NCBI GenBank assembly: GCA_016781845.1
Contig: JADDPP010000491.1
Coordinates: 1 to 46,134, forward strand
Direction of reading: 5' to 3'
Length of the DNA stretch: 46,134 nt
Source of the DNA: Rubrobacter sp.
GTDB taxonomy: Bacteria > Chloroflexota > Chloroflexia > Thermobaculales > Thermobaculaceae
In this document: positions 24,185 to 30,825 of the stretch, piece by piece
Numbering within the stretch: the stretch's first letter is position 1
Layout: every line of letters begins with the position of its first letter
Notes under the pieces: model-generated
Seen by the model: the letters and a program-made list of their open reading frames with translations, nothing else
The model's database searches: none
What the model was told of the DNA's origin: nothing
Translations under genes and position numbers: made by a program

Positions 24185-25873
24185 TCATTCTTCCTGGCCG
24201 CCTGCCTTCGTGAGCAGGCCGTTCTGAAGGACGAGCTCGGTGGCCAGGGTCTTGTAGCCCGCCTCGTTGAAGAGCACTGTGATCTTGTCACTTTCGAGGC
24301 GTTGGACCACTCCTTCTCCCAGCGTGTTGTGTACTACCTTGTCCCCCAGGGCAAAGGGCGCGGGCTGTGCCTCGTCCTCCCCAGGATGCGGCTCTTGTAA
24401 GGCAAGCAGATCGTTGTCACACATGTTACACCGGGGAGCTTCGTACTCTTCTCCGAAGTAGTTGAGGATAAACTCGCGGCGGCATCCCTGCAACTCCGCG
24501 TAACTCCGCATCATATCCAGGCGGCTGCGCTCATACGCCCGCCTGTGCTCCTCCTCATCCAGCGACACCTGTTCTGGATCGAAGTCCGGCGCCCGGAGCC
24601 GGATGTGTCCGGCATCCTCGCTCAGCACCCCGCTGCGCTGCAAGAGCGAGATGAGACGTGCAAGGTCAGTCCTGCTCAGGCCGGACGCTTCTTGCAGCTC
24701 AGGCACCGACGCAGCCGGGTGCGCGCGTAGAGCCTCGCGTACCCGCTCGATGTCCTCTCGTGAGAGCTGGCCGTGTCCGGACAGGAACGCGGCCCTGCCG
24801 AGGTCCCCCGGCCTGTAGATCAGCACACACCGGGCGAACTCTCCGTCTCGTCCTGCCCGACCCGCCTCCTGGTAGTAGGACTCCACGTTGCCGGGGATAT
24901 CGCGGTGGACCACGAAGCGCACGTCGGGTTTGTCCACGCCGAGGCCGAAAGCATTCGTCGCCGCGATCACCCGCAGCTCGCCGGACATGAACGCCTCCTG
25001 CACGCGCTCGCGGTCTTTCTTCGTGCGCTTCCCGTGGTAGTAGTCGGCTTCGATGCCCCACTCGCGCAACCATCCCGCGGTCTCCTCCGCGGCTTTGGTC
25101 GTCGAGGTGTAGATGATACCGCTTCCCTGCATGGCGTTTGTGAGCTGTCGCGCAATGTCCTCGGGGTATTCCTCTGCGCTGCCGGTGAAGAGCTTCTCGA
25201 GTAGCCCGCGGTCCTCGCGCTCCTCCTCCACCCGCCGCACCTCCAGAAAGAGGTTTGGCCGGTCGCTGCCGCGCACGACGCCGCGCGGGTCGCGCATCCG
25301 CAGCCGCTCGATGATCTCGTTGCGCACCCAGGGAGTCGCGGTAGCGGTAAGCGCGAGCACGGGTGGATGGCCGAGTTGCTCGATTACGCCGCCGAGAGCG
25401 AGGTACGCTGGGCGGAAGTCATGACCCCACTCGGATACAGAGTGGGCCTCGTCCACGACGAAGAGTGAGACCTCCAGCTGCCGCAGCTCCTGCATGAACT
25501 CCGAATTGCTGAATCGCTCGGGCGTGACGTACAGCAGCTTGGTCTCGTCGGACTCAACCTCGCGCAGGTTCTCCTCCGACTCGGCCTCGGACTGAGCACT
25601 GTTGATAAAACCCGCCTCCAGGCCTCGCTCCTCGATGGATTCGACCTGGTCCTTCATAAGGGCGATGAGCGGTGAGACAACTATCGTGACTCCCGGCAAC
25701 AGTTGGGAGGTAAGCTGATACGTAAGCGACTTGCCCGCGCCCGTGGGCAGTAAGGCGAGCACATCACGTTCGTTCAGGAGGGCCTGAATAATCTCCTCCT
25801 GACCTGGCCGAAAGCTGTCGAGGTCGAACTTCTCGCGCAGCACGGTGAGGGCGGGCGCATGGGTGGATGTCAA
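24185..25873 (-). CDS. recQ: RecQ-like ATP-dependent DNA helicase
   Basis: 562 residues. Helicase motifs run in order: FRPGQEEII (motif 0), LLPTGAGKSLTYQL (Walker A), VVDEAHSVSEWGHDFRPAY (DEAH plus aromatic loop), ALTATAT, ATNAFGLGVDKPDVRFVVH and YYQEAGRAGRDG. The zinc-binding domain has CRREFILNYFGE...RCNMCDND: three cysteines, but Asp where the fourth Cys normally is. A winged-helix region lies before it, and a C-terminal Tudor/CarD-like module follows (GDKVVHNTLGEGVVQRLE) in place of HRDC. The start is a TTG at 25873 after AGAAGGA at six bases; the frame continues 45 codons upstream but without a ribosome site. It unwinds 3'-5' in DNA repair and recombination by family knowledge. Confidence 0.93.
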   Translation of the reverse strand: MTSTHAPALTVLREKFDLDSFRPGQEEIIQALLNERDVLALLPTGAGKSLTYQLTSQLLPGVTIVVSPLIALMKDQVESIEERGLEAGFINSAQSEAESEENLREVESDETKLLYVTPERFSNSEFMQELRQLEVSLFVVDEAHSVSEWGHDFRPAYLALGGVIEQLGHPPVLALTATATPWVRNEIIERLRMRDPRGVVRGSDRPNLFLEVRRVEEEREDRGLLEKLFTGSAEEYPEDIARQLTNAMQGSGIIYTSTTKAAEETAGWLREWGIEADYYHGKRTKKDRERVQEAFMSGELRVIAATNAFGLGVDKPDVRFVVHRDIPGNVESYYQEAGRAGRDGEFARCVLIYRPGDLGRAAFLSGHGQLSREDIERVREALRAHPAASVPELQEASGLSRTDLARLISLLQRSGVLSEDAGHIRLRAPDFDPEQVSLDEEEHRRAYERSRLDMMRSYAELQGCRREFILNYFGEEYEAPRCNMCDNDLLALQEPHPGEDEAQPAPFALGDKVVHNTLGEGVVQRLESDKITVLFNEAGYKTLATELVLQNGLLTKAGGQEE

Positions 25874-26323
25874 CGTGTTTCCTTCTTCGTTCAGGATGAC
25901 AACAGGTAAGCGTACGGCCGGAACTCGCACGGTGAGAGAACACACTCTTGAGTACGCAGGGTGCGTGCCTCCCAACCCGGCGCGGCCCGAGTAGGGCAGG
26001 AGACGCACGACACATTCCGAGAGCAGCCGGTTGGGTGCGGTCTCGCTCGGGAGCGTGTGGTATTCGGGTGTCCGAACGTCGGGCTACGCTTCCGTGGCCG
26101 CACCGCGCCGGGAGGATGTTGAGACCACTGCCAGTGTTGGAGGACCCTGGAGAGAGGTTGGATATAATGTCCGCGCGACGTTCCGTGCCACGGTAGGACC
26201 CGAAGGCGGAAGTGTCCACCGTCGGTGCGGGCGTGCGTGGTGATGAGAGTGCTCCCGCGCCCGGACTGACAGGACACGTAGGTATTAGCAGAAGGAGCGT
26301 CTCCCTCCTACGAGAGACCGGTG
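25874..26323. other. Divergent gap between recQ and the Nudix gene
   Basis: 450 bases, no supported gene. TATAAT at 26163-26168 points toward the Nudix gene, but no -35 at 16-18 bases was found (TTGGAG is 20 away). No repeats or hairpins stand out. Confidence 0.45.
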
Positions 26324-26896
26324 ATGCACATAACATCTGAAGTGGTACGAGAGCTAGAGGCCAGGTGGGGAGTGCCGGACACCGCGGAGCTGCGCTTCCA
26401 GATGGGGGAGCGCGAGTGGGACCTGATCTTGCACGCTGCCCGGAGGCAGCGTTCGCACGATGTGACTCTATTCATTCCCCGAGGCGATGAGCTTGCCGTG
26501 ATACAGAAGCCTGGGTACCCTCCCGGTGTATGGCGCGTGCCGAGCGGCGGGGTGATGCGCGATGAGAAGTTTGAGGAAGGTGCTGCTCGAGAGGCGTGGG
26601 AGGAGACAGGGTTGAGCGCAGAGCTTATGCGCTACGTGCTGCGTGCTCGGGTGGAGTTCACCTACGGCCCAGACACGCTCGTGTGGCACACCCACGCCTT
26701 CGAGATGAGCTACCTCGGGGGAGAGCCACACCCTGTAGATACAAAGGAGATCTCCGCCGCGCGGTGGGCGACCCTCGCGGAGTTGGCGGGGCCCGTGCGC
26801 GAGGCGATGCTGCGGACCGGCTCAGGCGGCCTCGTGTACCGCGCCCGGCTGCAGGAGATCGTCGCGCCACTACTGTCCATGGGCACTGGAGTATAA
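26324..26896 (+). CDS. Nudix hydrolase
   Basis: 190 residues. The Nudix box is exact: G-x5-E-x7-R-E-x2-E-E-x-G in GGVMRDEKFEEG followed by AAREAWEETGL (about 72-94). It hydrolyses a nucleoside diphosphate linked to another group; the substrate is not predictable here. An N-terminal alpha-beta extension of about 50 residues precedes the fold. GTG 26321 and ATG 26324 are adjacent in frame; ATG is chosen. The ribosome site is weak. The next gene starts four bases after the stop. Confidence 0.9.
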   Translation: MHITSEVVRELEARWGVPDTAELRFQMGEREWDLILHAARRQRSHDVTLFIPRGDELAVIQKPGYPPGVWRVPSGGVMRDEKFEEGAAREAWEETGLSAELMRYVLRARVEFTYGPDTLVWHTHAFEMSYLGGEPHPVDTKEISAARWATLAELAGPVREAMLRTGSGGLVYRARLQEIVAPLLSMGTGV

Positions 26897-26900
26897 GCTA

Positions 26901-27392
26901 GTGCGGACAGGAATGCTATTCGACAGACTGGGGCCGCGTCAGAGGGCAGTGTATGAAGCCATCGCATCGTATGGTGCGCCTCCCATGGATACGGAGCACA
27001 TGGAGATCGCCGAGGAGAACGGGCAGGTTGTTCTCAGGTTTGAGGCGCGTGCTAACTCTGAATCGGGCTTCGATGTGGCCGTCGTGGTTCTTGGGGACTC
27101 CTATACCATTTGGGGTGATGGATGGCACGAGAATCACCCGCTGGAAGACAACTTTGTCCGAAGCGCTCACTCGGTTGTAGAGCAACTGGTCACACTCCTG
27201 AACGGCCGCACCAAACTTCTGGTGAGCTACGCAGGCAAATGGCCGTACAAATGGGAGATGTTACATAACTATGAAGACGATAGATGGGAGTCACTGAGCG
27301 TAACCGGCCTTATCTTCTACAACTACTTTGGCAGGCGAAGACTGACCGAGAAGCGCAACAGGATGTTGCGACCTGAGGCGAACGAGAGATAG
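26901..27392 (+). CDS. Unrecognised 163-residue protein downstream of the Nudix gene
   Basis: Start GTG 26901 with GGAG nine bases upstream; ATG 26913 is an alternative. The protein is acidic and aromatic (YTIWGDGWHENHPLED, GKWPYKWEMLHNYEDDRWES) with no signal peptide or membrane helix, and ends in a basic stretch (FGRRRLTEKRNRM). The pattern of beta-strands with Trp/Tyr suggests a small binding domain, like immunity-type proteins, but I do not recognise the family. Only four bases separate it from the Nudix gene, so they are probably one transcript. Confidence 0.65.
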   Translation: MRTGMLFDRLGPRQRAVYEAIASYGAPPMDTEHMEIAEENGQVVLRFEARANSESGFDVAVVVLGDSYTIWGDGWHENHPLEDNFVRSAHSVVEQLVTLLNGRTKLLVSYAGKWPYKWEMLHNYEDDRWESLSVTGLIFYNYFGRRRLTEKRNRMLRPEANER

Positions 27393-27420
27393 GTTGCTGC
27401 GTTGGCGGCTTCGCGGGGTG

Positions 27421-27447
27421 TGCGTTTGGGGGAAACCTGCAAACGCA
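27421..27447 (+). terminator. Hairpin after the Nudix unit
   Basis: TGCGTTTG (27421-27428) pairs with CAAACGCA (27440-27447), 8 bp with an 11-base loop. It lies 28 bases after the stop codon at 27392. No T-run follows. Confidence 0.5.
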
Positions 27448-27460
27448 GAGAGTTGTCGTT

Positions 27461-27548
27461 GGTGGGGATGGGTACGGTACACCGTTGCGCCCAGATGTTG
27501 CACTGAGACGTTGCGTGCAACGTCTCTACAGGCGTTGTCGTCCCCACC
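27461..27548. repeat. Nested palindromic element including the GAGACGT repeat, copy 2
   Basis: Outer arms GGTGGGGA (27461-27468) and TCCCCACC (27541-27548) enclose a perfect palindrome, GAGACGTTGC (27505-27514), GT, GCAACGTCTC (27517-27526), followed by TACAG. GTTGTCGT also occurs directly beside each outer arm. The inner part is nearly identical to the repeat at 18493. The rest of the 295-base gap before the DUF72 gene has no feature apart from its ribosome site. Confidence 0.7.
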
Positions 27549-27687
27549 GCTCGAGGTGGGAGGCGCAGGTCTCCTATGTTGCCTCTGAAGTCGCCCTGAG
27601 CCGTGGGCATGTGGACTCTGTTCCCCATATCATGTCGCTACAAGCTCCGAGTCCTCTCGGTTGAACTTCACGGTGGGAGGTAGTTAT

Positions 27688-28560
27688 ATGGAAGGCAACG
27701 TGCTGGTCGGGACGTGTAACTGGTCGGACCATCAGGGGTACTATCCACCAGGTCTGAAGAGCACGGAGCGCATCGCGTACTACGCGAGGCACTTCCCGGT
27801 CGTGGAGGTGGACAGCACGTACTACAGTCTCCAGCCCCGGCGCAACTTCGAGGCGTGGTGCGCGCGCACGCCGGAAGGCTTTCTGTTCAACGTCAAGGCG
27901 TACCGCGAGCTGACGCAGCACGACCGCACGCCGGAGGGACAGGTCGAGACACCGCGTGCCGAGACGTTCGAGAAGTTCAGCTACAGCCTGGAGCCTATGC
28001 GCGAGTGCGGCAAGCTCAAGGCGGTACACTTTCAGTTCCCGCCGTGGTTCCGCTTCTCGGACGCGAACTTCGAGTACATCGCCACCTGTCGGGAGTTCCT
28101 ACCGGACGACCTGCTCGCCGTGGAGTTTCGGCACCGCTCGTGGCTGGAGGGCGAGCGCGCGGAGCGTACGCTCGGGTTCCTGCGCGAGCACGAGTTGAGC
28201 TACGTGATGGTGGACGAGCCACAGGTAGGGTCGGGTAGCGTGCCGCCGACGGTGGCGGTCACCAATCCTGAGCTTGCCATCGTGCGCTTCCACGGCCGCA
28301 ACGCGGAGACCTGGTACAAGAAGGGCCTCAAGAGCTCCACGGAGCGTTTCAAGTACCTCTACTCGAAAGAGGAACTCGCCGAGTGGATGCCCGCGGTCGA
28401 GTCAGTGCGCGAGCAGGCAAAAGAGGTCCACCTGCTGCTCAACAACAACTACGGCAACTACGCCGTGCGCAACGCGGTGGACCTGATGGAACTTTTGGGC
28501 CAGCCGGCCCCTCAGCTGGAGCTGCCGGAGATGCCGACGGAGCAGCCGCAGCTGATATAA
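27688..28560 (+). CDS. DUF72 family protein
   Basis: 290 residues of the DUF72 (YecE-like) TIM-barrel family: VGTCNWSDHQGYYPPG at the N terminus, VDSTYYSLQP, FNVKAYRELTQH, VHFQFPPWF, VEFRHRSW and the C-terminal LNNNYGNYAVRNA. The function of the family is not established. The C terminus carries a Pro/Glu-rich tail (LELPEMPTEQPQLI). ATG 27688 is chosen for GGGAGGT seven bases upstream, rather than the in-frame TTG at 27661. A Gfo/Idh gene follows after 64 bases. Confidence 0.92.
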   Translation: MEGNVLVGTCNWSDHQGYYPPGLKSTERIAYYARHFPVVEVDSTYYSLQPRRNFEAWCARTPEGFLFNVKAYRELTQHDRTPEGQVETPRAETFEKFSYSLEPMRECGKLKAVHFQFPPWFRFSDANFEYIATCREFLPDDLLAVEFRHRSWLEGERAERTLGFLREHELSYVMVDEPQVGSGSVPPTVAVTNPELAIVRFHGRNAETWYKKGLKSSTERFKYLYSKEELAEWMPAVESVREQAKEVHLLLNNNYGNYAVRNAVDLMELLGQPAPQLELPEMPTEQPQLI

Positions 28561-28624
28561 CACCGCATGGTCGCGACCGCGTACGCGGAAAGCGCGAGAC
28601 CGCGCCGATACGGGAGGTGCTGAC

Positions 28625-29491
28625 TTGATTCGGTTCGGCTTGGTGGGGACGAACACGAGCCACGCAGGGGTGTTCGCAGGTATCTTCAACGGTACGGCGG
28701 ATACACCCGCCGCGCTAGATGGCGGCCGAGTGGTGTCAGTATGGGGCGAGCCGGATGCAGGGCGGCTCGCGGCGGCGCACGGCATCGAGGAGGTCGTGGA
28801 CGATCCTGCCAGGATGCTCGGCGGGGTAGATGCGGTGCTTGTAGTGGATGACAGGGGCGGCGGGGCGACCCATGGAGCCCTCGCGCGTCCGTTTCTGGAA
28901 GCGGGCGTGCCTACCTTTATAGACAAGCCGATGGCACTCGACGTTCGTGAGGCAGTCACTCTGTTCGATCTCGCTGAGGAGAGCGGCGCGCCACTGATGA
29001 GTTCCTCTGCCTTGCGCTACGCCGCTGAGCTGGCAGGGTTCAGGGAGCGGCTGCCTGAGCTTGGTCGCCTGAGCTCGGTAGTGAGCGTGGGGCCGGGAGA
29101 CTGGTACTACTACGGCATACACGCCGTCGAGATGCTCCTATCCGTCGTCGGCCCCGGCGCTTCCTGGGTACATCGCCACGCCTTCCCCGACCGCGATGTC
29201 GCTGTTATAGCGTACGACAACGGCCCGACGGCCACGGTCCAGACGCTGCGCGATGCGCGGTACGTGTTTCACCTCACGGCGTACGGCGCGGAAGGGTGGG
29301 CCTCGTGCGAGGTCTCCGACCACGACGCCTTCTACACGCGTCTCATGGCGGCGGTGCTGGATATGGCGTCCACGGGACGCTCACCTGTGAGTCGAGAGCA
29401 GACGCTGGAGATACTGAGCGTGCTCGCGGCCGGGGTACGCTCTGCTGAGGCCGACTGCAGCGTTCGCCTCTCCGATGTCGTCCCTTCGTGA
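28625..29491 (+). CDS. Gfo/Idh/MocA family oxidoreductase with unusual nucleotide-binding loop
   Basis: 288 residues. A Rossmann domain (1-120) with DKPMA (the family E/D-K-P motif, about 99-103) is followed by an alpha/beta catalytic domain with YYYGIHAVEML, where the family His lies. The N terminus reads FGLVGTNTSHAGVF, so the usual GxGxxG is replaced by GTNTSH. That may change cofactor affinity or mean the protein is non-catalytic. The start is TTG 28625 after GGGAGGTG. It is shorter than most members (about 340-390). It lies between DUF72 and a canonical family member, so the two may share a sugar or inositol pathway. Confidence 0.85.
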   Translation: MIRFGLVGTNTSHAGVFAGIFNGTADTPAALDGGRVVSVWGEPDAGRLAAAHGIEEVVDDPARMLGGVDAVLVVDDRGGGATHGALARPFLEAGVPTFIDKPMALDVREAVTLFDLAEESGAPLMSSSALRYAAELAGFRERLPELGRLSSVVSVGPGDWYYYGIHAVEMLLSVVGPGASWVHRHAFPDRDVAVIAYDNGPTATVQTLRDARYVFHLTAYGAEGWASCEVSDHDAFYTRLMAAVLDMASTGRSPVSREQTLEILSVLAAGVRSAEADCSVRLSDVVPS

Positions 29492-29634
29492 CCTGACTCG
29501 TTGGCGGCACGCCGGTTGCGCGCTGTACGTCCAGCGAGTGATGCATTCAGGTCGGCTCATTCCTTTTGTCTCATCTACAAGGCTGGTCACTCATTGCTTG
29601 TTACTCAAACTCATCGTTAGAAAGAAGGGGAGAT

Positions 29635-30633
29635 ATGGCACACGCAAACGGGCAGCAAGCTGTCAGGGTGGGTATCGTTGGATGTGGCGGGATAGGGCGG
29701 ACACACCTGAGGGCGTACCGCAACAACAGAATCGCCCCCGTCGCGCTCGTGGACGCGGTCCCGGCCTCTGCGGAGGCAGCAGCGCAGGAGTACGGTGGGC
29801 AGCCGTACGGTGACTACCGGGAGATGTTTGCTCAGGCGAACCTGGACGCGATCAGCGTCTGCACCCCGCCGAATGTTCATCGCGAAATCTCTGTCGCTGC
29901 GCTCGAGGCAGGCATCGCTGTGTTGTGCGAGAAGCCGATGACGACCACCCTTGAGGACGCGGAGGCGATAGAGCAGGCAGCGGAGAGCACGGGCCGGCTA
30001 TTTATGCCCGGCCACTGTCACCGCTTCCAGCCGCATGTCGAGCGTGTGCGGCAGTTGATAGATGCGGGTGAGCTTGGCCTACCGCGTATGTTCCGCTTCC
30101 GCATCGGGTTCTCCTTCCCGAAGGCGCAGAACAGTTGGTTCTCGGACCCTGATATCGCGGGCGGCGGGATACTGATAGATACGCACGTTCATACTGTTGA
30201 TGTGTTCCGATACCTCATAGGTGAGGTGGAGCAGGTCACGGCGCTCACGTCCACCGTTGACACGCCGCTCGGCCCCGCGCTCAGAGTGGAGGACTCGGCG
30301 ATAATGACGGTGCGCTCGACGGAGGGCGCGCTTGGCGTGATGGAGGCGAGCTGGCGCACCCAGCCCCCGGAAGTGCAGCTCACGGTATACGGCACTGCGG
30401 CCCGCGCTACGGTTGATTACCGCTCGATGCAGCTCCGTGTGCAGGGCGCTGAGGACTCCGAGCCCCGCGTCGTGGAGGTGGAGGAAGGCAACCGGTTCGA
30501 CCGTGAGGTCGCACATTTCCTCGCGTGTGTGCGCGGGGAGCAATCGCCCCGGCTTACCGCGCGGGACGGCGTGACCGCTATCCGTATATTGATGGAAGCG
30601 TACAGGTCCCAGGGTGTGGCTGTGGGCGGCTGA
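29635..30633 (+). CDS. Gfo/Idh/MocA family oxidoreductase
   Basis: 332 residues with the classical layout: NAD(P) loop GIVGCGGIGRTH (about 12-23), CEKPM (about 99-103) with catalytic Lys, and GGGILIDTHVHTVDVFRYL (about 177-195) carrying the conserved D-x-x-x-H. It oxidises or reduces sugar or polyol substrates; which is unknown. ATG 29635 follows AGAAGGGGAG; the frame extends upstream to 29566 without a ribosome site. A 143-base gap separates it from the preceding paralogue. Confidence 0.92.
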   Translation: MAHANGQQAVRVGIVGCGGIGRTHLRAYRNNRIAPVALVDAVPASAEAAAQEYGGQPYGDYREMFAQANLDAISVCTPPNVHREISVAALEAGIAVLCEKPMTTTLEDAEAIEQAAESTGRLFMPGHCHRFQPHVERVRQLIDAGELGLPRMFRFRIGFSFPKAQNSWFSDPDIAGGGILIDTHVHTVDVFRYLIGEVEQVTALTSTVDTPLGPALRVEDSAIMTVRSTEGALGVMEASWRTQPPEVQLTVYGTAARATVDYRSMQLRVQGAEDSEPRVVEVEEGNRFDREVAHFLACVRGEQSPRLTARDGVTAIRILMEAYRSQGVAVGG

Positions 30634-30737
30634 ACCGCTCAGGAGAGTCTCAGGACGGCGAGGACGAGGTAAGAGCGACAGGCGAGAAGACTTCGGAGCT
30701 GTCGAGGGAGTGGGGCGAGGTCTGGGGAGACCCAGCG

Positions 30738-30759
30738 GAGACGTAGAGTGCTACGTCTC
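30738..30759. repeat. GAGACGT palindromic repeat, copy 3
   Basis: GAGACGTAG (30738-30746), loop AGTG, CTACGTCTC (30751-30759), then TACAG. It has a perfect 9-bp stem with the same outer bases and the same TACAG flank as copy 2, but a changed inner stem with compensating bases. It sits 66 bases before the permease gene. Confidence 0.72.
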
Positions 30760-30825
30760 TACAGACAGTGCAAGCGGGTCTCGGGGCTGGTACTCGCCCT
30801 GCATTTATGTCAGAATGTCCTGAGT

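Noticed and set aside
26163-26168. TATAAT as the promoter of the Nudix gene
   Set aside because: No -35 at 16-18 bases; the nearest TTGGAG is 20 bases away. Kept only as a note.
30748-30825. Longer N terminus for the FtsX-type permease
   Set aside because: The extension begins inside the GAGACGT palindrome and has no ribosome site; ATG 30826 starts the hydrophobic anchor.
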